This document shows positions 1 through 5,556 of a stretch of 7,761 nucleotides of DNA, one piece after another. A program made the position numbers and the translations under genes. Source of the stretch: CAYWNA01 sp964459305 (lineage in GTDB: Bacteria > Planctomycetota > Planctomycetia > Pirellulales > Pirellulaceae). Every line of letters begins with the position of its first letter. Positions within the stretch are counted from its first letter, which is position 1. Location: contig CAYWNA010000415.1 of the NCBI GenBank assembly GCA_964459305.1, positions 1 to 7,761 on the forward strand. The letters are read 5' to 3'. Below the pieces are notes generated by a model, which saw only the letters and a program-made list of their open reading frames with translations, did no database searches and was not told where the DNA came from.

Positions 1-972
1 GGTAGTGGCGGCAGGTTATTGGCACAGCGCTCAGACATAGAACCTCTGTTTTCCGGAGACGGAAAGACGCTGATCCTGGCTTACGTGGATTTGGGAGAGG
101 TCGTGAAGACCATATTGCCAATGGTGCCGGGTCTACTGCAAGCATTCAACCCGGGCATTCCGGCATTGGACACTTCGACCTCGAACCTTCCTCCGGCGGA
201 AGTGTTCGTACGCCATTTGCAGCCAACGGTTGTCGCATTGCGTCGCACCGCCGATGGAGTTGAGATTGTCAGCCGACAGACGCTGCCAGGTGGAAACGTG
301 GGAGCTTCTGTACCGATCCTGGCCGGCATGACCTTTCCGGCCGTCGGAGCGGCGCGAGAAGCAGCACGCCGCACGCAAAGCATGAACAATATGAAACAAG
401 TCGGGCTGGCCATGCACAACTACTACGATACTTATAAGGCGCTCCCGGCCGGCTACAACGCGGACGCAGACGGCAAACCACTGTTGAGCTGGCGCGTGCA
501 TATTTTGCCATTTGTCGAGGGAGCTGCGCTTTACGAGCAGTTCCATCTGGACGAGCCTTGGGACAGTCCGCACAACAAGGAACTGATCTCGCAAATGCCC
601 GAAGTGTATCGCTCGCCCAATTCGACGGCTGAACCGGGCAAGGCGAACTACCTTGGAGTTGGTGGAGCAGACGGTGTCTTCGTCCGCCCGAAGCCGGGGG
701 ACAAAATGGGAATAAGCTTCGCGCGGATTACTGATGGCACGTCGAACACCGTCATGTTGGTCGAAGTTCCCGACGCATCGGCGGTAATCTGGACCAAACC
801 GGGCGATTTCGCGCCCAAAAAGGAAGACCCGACACGCGGGCTTCTCGGAGTTCGTCCGGGAGGCTTCTTGGCCGGACTCACCGACGGCAGCGTTCGGTTT
901 TTTGCCGAAACGTTGGATGCGAACCTACTATATGGGTATTTCACCAAATCCGGTGGCGAATCCCCGCGGTAG
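1..972 (+). CDS. DUF1559 (H-X9-DG family) protein, 5'-truncated by the window edge
   Basis: The frame is open from base 1 to the TAG at 970-972, giving 323 residues. The TTG at 19 is almost certainly internal, so the true start lies upstream of the window. Residues about 1-100 belong to an N-terminal region I do not recognise. Residues 104-144 match the classic DUF1559 opening: a hydrophobic stretch, then AAREAARR, then a NNMKQVGLAMHNY-like helix and an ALPAG turn. Also present are SWRVHILP (163-170), TDGTSNTVMLVEV (244-256) and DGSVRFF (295-301). Most DUF1559 proteins are pilin-like, with this helix at the extreme N-terminus after a prepilin leader. Here it is internal, so this is the variant with an extra N-terminal domain. 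The conserved His of H-X9-DG is replaced by Arg285, and the usual Cys near the CPS position is absent (YRSPNS). Function is unknown; an envelope or secreted role is inferred from the family. The gene is separated from the next by 183 bp and is probably its own transcription unit. Confidence 0.9.
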   Translation, partial: GSGGRLLAQRSDIEPLFSGDGKTLILAYVDLGEVVKTILPMVPGLLQAFNPGIPALDTSTSNLPPAEVFVRHLQPTVVALRRTADGVEIVSRQTLPGGNVGASVPILAGMTFPAVGAAREAARRTQSMNNMKQVGLAMHNYYDTYKALPAGYNADADGKPLLSWRVHILPFVEGAALYEQFHLDEPWDSPHNKELISQMPEVYRSPNSTAEPGKANYLGVGGADGVFVRPKPGDKMGISFARITDGTSNTVMLVEVPDASAVIWTKPGDFAPKKEDPTRGLLGVRPGGFLAGLTDGSVRFFAETLDANLLYGYFTKSGGESPR

Positions 973-1019
973 CCCGATTAGAATTGAATCGAGGCGACAC
1001 GGGAGGGGCAAATTCGTCT

Positions 1020-1096
1020 AACCGCAAGCCGGAGGCGTGCGCGTTTGGGGGCGTAGACGTTAACCTAGATATACGCCGCGCGCCCGACTTGCGGTT
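1020..1096. repeat. Imperfect inverted repeat (9-bp perfect outer arms)
   Basis: AACCGCAAG at 1020-1028 is the exact reverse complement of CTTGCGGTT at 1088-1096. Inward, after one mismatch, CGG (1030-1032) pairs with CCG (1084-1086). After a small internal loop about five more GC-rich positions can pair, one as G-U. About 17 pairs can therefore form over 77 nt. No T tract follows, so a terminator is unlikely. It could be a structured 5' leader, a small RNA or a REP-like dispersed element. Confidence 0.5.
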
Positions 1097-1143
1097 GCAC
1101 GACCGTGCGAAGGCCTTCCGTAGGCGGCTCAAATACCACCATC

Positions 1144-1149
1144 GAGGAA
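1144..1149 (+). promoter_or_regulatory. Ribosome binding site deciding the MoxR start
   Basis: GAGGAA ends 6 nt before the ATG at 1156. It supports that ATG over the upstream in-frame GTG at 1105, which would add 17 residues not expected for the family. Confidence 0.7.
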
Positions 1150-1155
1150 CACACC

Positions 1156-2181
1156 ATGTCGGAATCCGAAGTGTCGCCTCAGGAGCGGCTCAGCGACAAT
1201 GACGTCCAGGCGATCGACCAATTGCGTGATGTGTATGACCGGTTGCGGCAAGAGCTTGCGCGGGTCATCGTCGGCCAGCGGGAGGTAATCGAACGTTTGT
1301 CGATCTGTCTATTTGCACGCGGCCATGCCTTGCTGATGGGTGTACCGGGACTGGCCAAGACGCTGTTGGTCAGCAAGGTGGCGGAGACCATGTCGCTGAA
1401 GTTCAGCCGCATTCAGTTCACACCCGACCTGATGCCGATGGACATTACCGGCACGGATATCTTGCAGGACGGAGCCGACGGTCGTCGCGATTTCGAATTC
1501 GTCCACGGGCCGGTGTTCGCCAACATCGTGCTGGCCGACGAGATCAACCGGGCACCGCCGAAGACCCAAGCGGCCATGCTCGAAGCCATGCAGGAATACA
1601 AGGTGACGGCCGTCGGGAAGCCATTTCAACTCGAACCGCCATTCCTGGTACTCGCTACGCAGAATCCGATCGAGCAGGAAGGGACCTACCCGCTGCCCGA
1701 AGCACAGTTGGACCGATTCATGTTCCTGATCGAGCTGGACTACCCGTCGGAGGCCGAGGAGGTACAGATCGCTCGCACGACCACGGGCGATGCGCTCCCC
1801 GAACTCGATCACCTGCTTGCCGCGGATGAAATTATTCAGCATCAGGATCTTGTGCGGCGGGTCCCCGTCCCAGATCACATTTACGGCTATGCCGCGAGGC
1901 TTGTGCGAAAAACTCGGCCAAATGGCTCTTCCACACCCGCGTGGCTCAAACCGCTGGTCGCCTGGGGAGCCGGACCTCGCGCTGTGCAGAATCTGATCTT
2001 GGGCGCGAAAGCGCGCGCCGCGTTGCTGGGTAGCTACATGGTGAGATTGGAGGACGTTCAGCAGGTTTCGGCGCCGGTCCTGACCCATCGCGTAATCACC
2101 ACGTTCGCGGCTCAGGCCGAAGGGATCGACGCCAAGGAGATCGTACGCCGTTTGGTGGAGGAGACGGATACAGAACAGTAG
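1156..2181 (+). CDS. MoxR-family AAA+ ATPase
   Basis: The product is 341 residues, a normal length for a MoxR ATPase. Visible motifs in order are Walker A GVPGLAKT (62-69, Lys68), Walker B IVLADE (124-129, Asp128/Glu129), the MoxR signature PPKTQAAMLEAMQE (134-147), sensor-1 ATQN (167-170), LPEAQLDRFMF (180-190) with the arginine-finger candidate Arg187, and sensor-2 GPRA (273-276). All catalytic residues are intact. MoxR proteins are ATP-dependent chaperone-like hexamers that act with vWA/MIDAS proteins. Three vWA candidates follow downstream, so these are its probable clients (inference). The start is ATG 1156, chosen for its GAGGAA and for family length. It is probably the first gene of the operon. 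Its stop codon overlaps a strong AGGAGGGG (2180-2187) that has no start codon at the proper distance. Confidence 0.95.
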   Translation: MSESEVSPQERLSDNDVQAIDQLRDVYDRLRQELARVIVGQREVIERLSICLFARGHALLMGVPGLAKTLLVSKVAETMSLKFSRIQFTPDLMPMDITGTDILQDGADGRRDFEFVHGPVFANIVLADEINRAPPKTQAAMLEAMQEYKVTAVGKPFQLEPPFLVLATQNPIEQEGTYPLPEAQLDRFMFLIELDYPSEAEEVQIARTTTGDALPELDHLLAADEIIQHQDLVRRVPVPDHIYGYAARLVRKTRPNGSSTPAWLKPLVAWGAGPRAVQNLILGAKARAALLGSYMVRLEDVQQVSAPVLTHRVITTFAAQAEGIDAKEIVRRLVEETDTEQ

Positions 2182-2187
2182 GAGGGG
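2180..2187 (+). promoter_or_regulatory. Orphan Shine-Dalgarno sequence AGGAGGGG
   Basis: A near-perfect ribosome binding site overlaps the MoxR stop codon, but no ATG, GTG or TTG follows at 5-12 nt. The four-helix-bundle gene starts 36 nt further on. The site lies 3 nt outside the left cassette arm. It is probably the original binding site of the DUF58 gene, whose ATG at 2666 lacks one. Confidence 0.55.
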
Positions 2188-2190
2188 ATC

Positions 2191-2222
2191 GAATATCCAG
2201 TGTCGAACAAGGAGTGTTGAAG
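2191..2222 (+). repeat. Left arm of the cassette inverted repeat
   Basis: It pairs with 2623-2654. The inner 18 positions (2205-2222 with 2623-2640) are fully paired with two G-U wobbles. The outer 14 have two C-C mismatches (2204/2641 and 2198/2647) and two G-U pairs. Its GGAG at 2211-2214 is the only candidate Shine-Dalgarno for the enclosed ORF. Confidence 0.85.
2211..2214 (+). promoter_or_regulatory. Stem-embedded ribosome binding site of the four-helix-bundle gene
   Basis: GGAG lies 9 nt before the ATG at 2224 and inside the fully paired inner part of the predicted stem. When the stem forms, the site should be hidden, so translation of the small protein would depend on the stem being open or cleaved (inference). 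Confidence 0.45.
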
Positions 2223-2223
2223 G

Positions 2224-2595
2224 ATGAGCGGGAGGGGGAAGGAGGGATTTGACCTGCAGGACCGGATCATTGATTTTGCCGTGCGCGTTATGAATCTCGT
2301 TGAGGCTCTTCCGGCGAATCGCATCGGGAATCACGTTGCTGGGCAATTGTTGCGATCAGGGACATCGCCGGCTCCGAACTATGGAGAGGCACAAAGTGCG
2401 GAATCTCGCAAGGACTTCGTTCACAAGATGAAGATCGCGCTCAAGGAATTGCGAGAGACGCAGGTGTGGCTGCTCATGATTCAGCGGAAGCCGCTAATCG
2501 AGCCACCAGGCAAACTGAAGCCAATCATCGACGAGTGTAGTGAACTGATCGCGATCTTCGTGGCAAGCGTCAAGACCGCCGAAAAGAACTCGTAA
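2224..2595 (+). CDS. Four-helix-bundle protein (23S rRNA intervening-sequence protein family, TIGR02436-like)
   Basis: The product is 123 residues, typical for this family. The hallmark stretches are QLLRSGTS (41-48), PNYGEAQSAESRKDF (51-65) and IALKELRETQVWL (71-83). Four helices are predicted at about 11-29, 31-59, 61-87 and 96-119. Homologues were first noticed as ORFs inside 23S rRNA intervening sequences, and the fold is shared with Avd, the accessory protein of diversity-generating retroelements. The molecular role is unknown; nucleic-acid binding is suspected for the fold. ATG 2224 is the only reasonable start. It sits one base after the left arm, and its GGAG is within that arm. Codons 3-8 form a purine-only, G-rich run (2230-2246). 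The gene is a non-standard member of the MoxR-DUF58 operon and is probably an insertion. Confidence 0.9.
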   Translation: MSGRGKEGFDLQDRIIDFAVRVMNLVEALPANRIGNHVAGQLLRSGTSPAPNYGEAQSAESRKDFVHKMKIALKELRETQVWLLMIQRKPLIEPPGKLKPIIDECSELIAIFVASVKTAEKNS

Positions 2596-2601
2596 CCGGG
2601 A

Positions 2602-2615
2602 GGGCACTGGAGCCC
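2602..2615 (+). repeat. Small hairpin after the four-helix-bundle gene
   Basis: GGGC (2602-2605) can pair with GCCC (2612-2615) around a 6-nt loop, just inside the right arm. No T tract follows, so it does not look like a terminator. It would be a minor nested hairpin within the cassette loop. Confidence 0.3.
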
Positions 2616-2622
2616 CTTCGCA

Positions 2623-2654
2623 CTTCGACATTCCTTGTTCCATATTCGATATTC
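2623..2654 (+). repeat. Right arm of the cassette inverted repeat
   Basis: This is the partner of 2191-2222, with 26 of 32 positions identical to its reverse complement. It is AT-rich compared with the flanking genes and contains CCTTGTTC and TATTCGATATTC. It ends 11 nt before the DUF58 start codon, so it supplies most of that gene's leader. Confidence 0.85.
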
Positions 2655-2665
2655 ACTTTCATACT

Positions 2666-3577
2666 ATGTTTCCGGATCGTCGGACTCGCAGTTTTCTTGA
2701 TCCCCAGGCTCTAGCGCGTCTGGCGGCTGTGCCGCTGTGCGCTCGTCGGCCGATGCAGGGCAGTGTGTCGGGGCGACATCCCAGTCCGCATCGCGGGGCC
2801 AGTGTCGAGTTCGCGGAGTATCGAGAGTACGTTCCCGGCGACGACCTGCGACGTCTGGACTGGCGAGCCTACGGTCGGTCCGATCGATTTTATCTGAAGG
2901 AGTTCGAGGCCGACACCAACTTGCGGTGTTGCTTGGTACTGGACACCAGCGGTTCGATGGACTTCGGAACGGATGGAGTTACCAAGCTCGAATATGCCCG
3001 CAGGATTGCCGGCGCGTTGAGCTACCTGGCGGTGCAGCAGGGAGATGCGGTCGGATTATCCTGCGTTGCCAACGGCGTCGTCCAGAACATCCCGCCGCTT
3101 CGCAATCCGGCTCACTTGATGAACGTCTTCGACGTTTTGGATCAGGCGCAGCCTCGCGGCGAGACGCAACTGGTGCCGGTATTGCACGAACTGGCCGAGA
3201 CCATTGGGCAGCGGGCGCTGATCGTCATCGTCTCGGATTTCTTTGTCGAGCCTGAGCAACTGCGTGGTTGCTTTGAGCATCTGCGGTTCCGCAAGCACGA
3301 CGTAGCCGCGTTCCATTTGCTTGATCCACAGGAGTTGGGCTTCGACTTCCACCGGCCGATGCGGTTTCTGGATATGGAGGGAGGACCGGCCGTGTTTGCC
3401 GAGCCGAACGAGATCGCCGACCGATATCACAAGGCGTTACAACAGTACCTGGACGAGTTCAGGCAAGTCGTGCTGGAAACGGCGATCGACTATCACCGAG
3501 TGAATATCGACGAGGGCTACGAGAAAGTGTTAATGCGATTCCTTGTCGGACGAACGCGAACGCGAGGCGTGCGATGA
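2666..3577 (+). CDS. DUF58 family vWA-like protein
   Basis: The product is 303 residues with no signal peptide or membrane helix, so it is probably cytoplasmic. The DUF58 signature EYREYVPGDDLRRLDW covers 51-66, followed by GRSDRFYLKEFE (70-81). A vWA-type metal site is visible: DTSGSM (93-98; Asp93, Ser95, Ser97), a possible MIDAS Thr167 and Asp191 in VSDFF. The normal family start region (LDPQALARL, 11-19) is preceded by a short extra segment. ATG 2666 is the only ATG available for it, yet there is no Shine-Dalgarno in the 30 nt upstream, which are the right arm of the inserted cassette. DUF58 proteins regularly follow MoxR genes and are taken to be their partners. The gene ends in an ATGA overlap with the BatA-like gene, so the two are translationally coupled. 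Confidence 0.93.
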   Translation: MFPDRRTRSFLDPQALARLAAVPLCARRPMQGSVSGRHPSPHRGASVEFAEYREYVPGDDLRRLDWRAYGRSDRFYLKEFEADTNLRCCLVLDTSGSMDFGTDGVTKLEYARRIAGALSYLAVQQGDAVGLSCVANGVVQNIPPLRNPAHLMNVFDVLDQAQPRGETQLVPVLHELAETIGQRALIVIVSDFFVEPEQLRGCFEHLRFRKHDVAAFHLLDPQELGFDFHRPMRFLDMEGGPAVFAEPNEIADRYHKALQQYLDEFRQVVLETAIDYHRVNIDEGYEKVLMRFLVGRTRTRGVR

Positions 3578-5556
3578 GCTTTCTGCAGCCAATCCTGTTA
3601 GCAGCGTTGCCGCTGGTTGGCCTGCCGATCATCATCCATTTGATCAACCAGCGCCGATATCAGACGACGCGCTGGGCAGCGATGATGTTCCTGCTGGCCG
3701 CCAATCGCATGTCGCGCGGTTACGCCCGCCTCCGGCAGTGGTTGATCCTGCTGTTCCGGATGCTGGCTGTCGCGGGCCTGATCTTTGCCGTCAGCCGCCC
3801 GTTGGCCAGCGGTTGGCTGGGGCTGGCGGCAGGTGGCCGGGCGGATACAACGATCGTCTTGCTCGACCGTTCGCCCAGCATGCAGCAACAGGGCGCCGGG
3901 ACCGTCGCCTCGAAATTGGATACAGGCCGACAGCAGTTGGCTCGGACTCTCAATACACTCGGTTCGTCGCGTTGGGTACTGATTGAAAGCACCACGAACA
4001 AGCCGCGCGAGCTGGAATCGCCGGACGCTTTGCTGGACCTGCCCTGGACCGAGCCGACCAGCACCGAGTCCGATCTGCCGGCAATGCTCGCAACCGCACG
4101 CGACTACATCCGGGCCAACCAAACCGGGCGGACGGAGATCTGGATTTGCTCGGACCTGCGAGAAAACGATTGGAATGCGGATAGTGGCCGTTGGCAGACC
4201 CTGCGTGACAGTTTCCTGGAATTGACGCAAGGCATTCGCTTCCATTTGCTGGCCTATCCCGATTCCGCGTCTGGCAACGTGGCTGTACGCGTGACGGACG
4301 TGCGTCGCCAGCAATCCGCCCAGAGCGCCGAGCTTTTGGTCTCCTTGCTTCTGTCGCGCGAAGGGGATAAGGACGACAAGGTTGCCATACCGGTGCAATT
4401 CGAAATCGAAGGGGCTCGATCCGAAGTGACGATCGAGATGGTGGGCCCGCGGTACGAACTGAAAGACTACGGTATCGCCTTGGAAGGTGGCCACAAGCGA
4501 GGTTGGGGACGGGTCTCGATCCCGGCGGATGCGAATCCGGCCGATAATGATTTCTACTTCGTTTTCGACGAGCCGTCACCACGGCAGACGATCGTCGTCG
4601 CCGACGACCCGCAAGCTGCACGACCGTTGAAACTGGCTGCTGCCATTTCGCCGGATCCAGCGTGGAAATGCGAAGCCGAAATCGTACCGATCGAACAACT
4701 GGCGACCGTCCAGTGGGAGCAGATTGGACTGCTGGTGTGGCAAGCTCCGCTGCCGCAAGGCGACGCTGCTGAGTTGGTGCAATCGTTTGTCGAGCGTGGT
4801 GGCCAAGCAATTTTCCTTCCGCCCGTTGCACCCGGAGACGGCGAGTTCTTCGCCGCCCGATGGCAGTCGTGGGTCGATCCCACCGAAGATGTCCCCGTCG
4901 ACACGTGGCGCGGCGATCAGGATCTGCTTGCCCACACGCTGAGCGGCGAGGCGTTGCCCGTCGGGGATTTGAAGGTCAAAAGATACTGCGGACTTTCCGG
5001 CGAATTCACGCCGTTGGCCACGTTGCGTGGCGGTGCGCCGCTGGTGGCTCGCGCCACGACAAACCATGGCGGCGTCTATTTCTGTTCGACGACACCGGCC
5101 CCTGGAGATTCATCCTTGGCAACTGGCGGGGTCGTTCTCTACGTTGCCGTCCAGCGAGCGCTGGCCTCCGGCGCTGCGGTCCTTGGCAATACTCGGCATC
5201 TCCTAGCCGGCCGACCACCGGCCGACATCCCGACTTCGTGGGAGCGTTTGGCAGGCGCCGAGGAGGCCCTTTCGACGGACTATCCCAACCACCGCGGAGC
5301 GTACGCAGTGGACGGCCGATTGCTGGCCGTCAACCGCGCAGCCGCCGAAGAGCAAGCCCCGGTGTTGGAGGATTCGCGCGTGGCCGAACTGTTTCGGGGG
5401 CTTGATTTCGCCCGCGTGGATGATCGCGCCGGCAATATCAATTCGTTGATTCAGGAGATCTGGCGGCTGTTTTTGGCGACGATGATGGTGGCGATGGTAA
5501 TCGAGGCCGGGCTGTGTCTGTCGCGGCTGCGTCGAGTGGAGGGAGTCACCACGTGA
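3574..5556 (+). CDS. BatA-like membrane protein with N-terminal BatA domain and vWA domain
   Basis: The product is 660 residues. The N-terminal region (1-76) is the BatA/aerotolerance-regulator module: a hydrophobic segment at 5-24, the motif HLINQRRYQTTRWAAMMFL (22-40) and a second membrane segment at about 56-75. A vWA domain follows with a MIDAS-like DRSPSM (98-103; Asp98, Ser100, Ser102) and SDLREND (193-199, Asp194). The middle carries a beta-rich region ending in GRVSIPADANPADND (312-326). A flavodoxin/GATase-like segment is suggested around 336-420 (TIVVADD, LLVWQAP, FVERGGQAIFL). A C-terminal membrane helix lies at 630-649, followed by a basic tail. The start ATG overlaps the DUF58 stop, with GAGG at 3564-3567. 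Bat proteins are known from Bacteroides aerotolerance loci; the planctomycete role is not established. It is probably a membrane-bound partner of the MoxR ATPase. Confidence 0.9.
   Translation: MSFLQPILLAALPLVGLPIIIHLINQRRYQTTRWAAMMFLLAANRMSRGYARLRQWLILLFRMLAVAGLIFAVSRPLASGWLGLAAGGRADTTIVLLDRSPSMQQQGAGTVASKLDTGRQQLARTLNTLGSSRWVLIESTTNKPRELESPDALLDLPWTEPTSTESDLPAMLATARDYIRANQTGRTEIWICSDLRENDWNADSGRWQTLRDSFLELTQGIRFHLLAYPDSASGNVAVRVTDVRRQQSAQSAELLVSLLLSREGDKDDKVAIPVQFEIEGARSEVTIEMVGPRYELKDYGIALEGGHKRGWGRVSIPADANPADNDFYFVFDEPSPRQTIVVADDPQAARPLKLAAAISPDPAWKCEAEIVPIEQLATVQWEQIGLLVWQAPLPQGDAAELVQSFVERGGQAIFLPPVAPGDGEFFAARWQSWVDPTEDVPVDTWRGDQDLLAHTLSGEALPVGDLKVKRYCGLSGEFTPLATLRGGAPLVARATTNHGGVYFCSTTPAPGDSSLATGGVVLYVAVQRALASGAAVLGNTRHLLAGRPPADIPTSWERLAGAEEALSTDYPNHRGAYAVDGRLLAVNRAAAEEQAPVLEDSRVAELFRGLDFARVDDRAGNINSLIQEIWRLFLATMMVAMVIEAGLCLSRLRRVEGVTT
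5538..5545 (+). promoter_or_regulatory. Ribosome binding site deciding the start of the last gene
   Basis: GGAGGGAG lies 7 nt before GTG 5553, and that GTG overlaps the preceding stop as GTGA. This favours GTG 5553 over the in-frame GTG at 5514, which would add 13 residues and has no such site. Confidence 0.75.

Larger units (their letters stand above)
973..1155. other. Structured intergenic spacer upstream of the MoxR operon
   Basis: This 183-bp spacer holds no convincing gene. It contains a 9-bp perfect inverted repeat (1020-1028 / 1088-1096), a smaller CGTCTA/TAGACG pair (1015-1020 / 1054-1059), a 6-bp hairpin at 1095-1110 and a 10-bp perfect palindrome GAAGGCCTTC at 1109-1118. A short AT-rich island (about 1060-1073) could hold a -10 element, but no matching -35 is clear. 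I see no intrinsic terminator with a T tract for the upstream gene. The promoter of the MoxR operon is presumably here, because the following genes are closely spaced. Confidence 0.5.
2191..2654 (+). mobile_element. IVS-like cassette: four-helix-bundle protein gene inside a 32-nt inverted repeat
   Basis: The 464-bp unit runs from the left arm (2191-2222), through a 372-bp ORF and about 27 bp of spacer, to the right arm (2623-2654). Only one base separates the left arm from the ATG. The arms pair without gaps over 32 positions in + strand RNA, with 2 mismatches. The organisation matches the 23S rRNA intervening sequences (IVS) known from Leptospira and Coxiella: a long terminal stem around an ORF of the same protein family. 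Here the host is an intergenic site in a MoxR-DUF58 operon instead of rRNA. No transposase is encoded and no target-site duplication is obvious. Calling it mobile is inference; the repeat-plus-ORF structure is seen directly. Confidence 0.65.

Noticed and set aside
975..991. CGATT/AATCG hairpin after the DUF1559 stop as a terminator
   Set aside because: It has only five pairs with a 7-nt loop and no T tract.
1044..1074. Possible promoter (TTTGGG, 16 nt, TAGATA)
   Set aside because: The -35 match is poor and the -10 only partial. In a spacer this long such a match is expected by chance.
1105..1155. Upstream GTG start for the MoxR gene
   Set aside because: It lacks a good ribosome binding site and lies within the palindrome region. 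ATG 1156 has GAGGAA and gives the usual family length.
984..1202. Small + strand ORF of 72 codons in the spacer before moxR
   Set aside because: It overlaps the real moxR start out of frame, has no family resemblance, and covers inverted repeats.
1309..2346. Long minus-strand open frame of 345 codons opposite the MoxR gene
   Set aside because: It is a shadow of a strongly conserved + strand gene. Its translation is low in recognisable motifs and it runs across the moxR stop and the cassette arm.
2224..2595. Avd of a diversity-generating retroelement
   Set aside because: The fold is related, but there is no reverse transcriptase, template repeat or variable repeat in the window. The inverted arms fit the IVS type better.
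2191..2654. Ordinary insertion sequence or MITE with terminal inverted repeats
   Set aside because: There is no transposase and I see no target-site duplication next to 2191 or 2654. The G-U pattern points to RNA pairing. A DNA-level mobility mechanism cannot be excluded.
3598..4831. Long minus-strand open frames opposite the BatA-like gene
   Set aside because: Their translations are Arg/Pro/Gln/Ser-rich with no domain I recognise, as expected from the reverse of GC-rich coding DNA. The + strand reading has clear BatA and vWA motifs.
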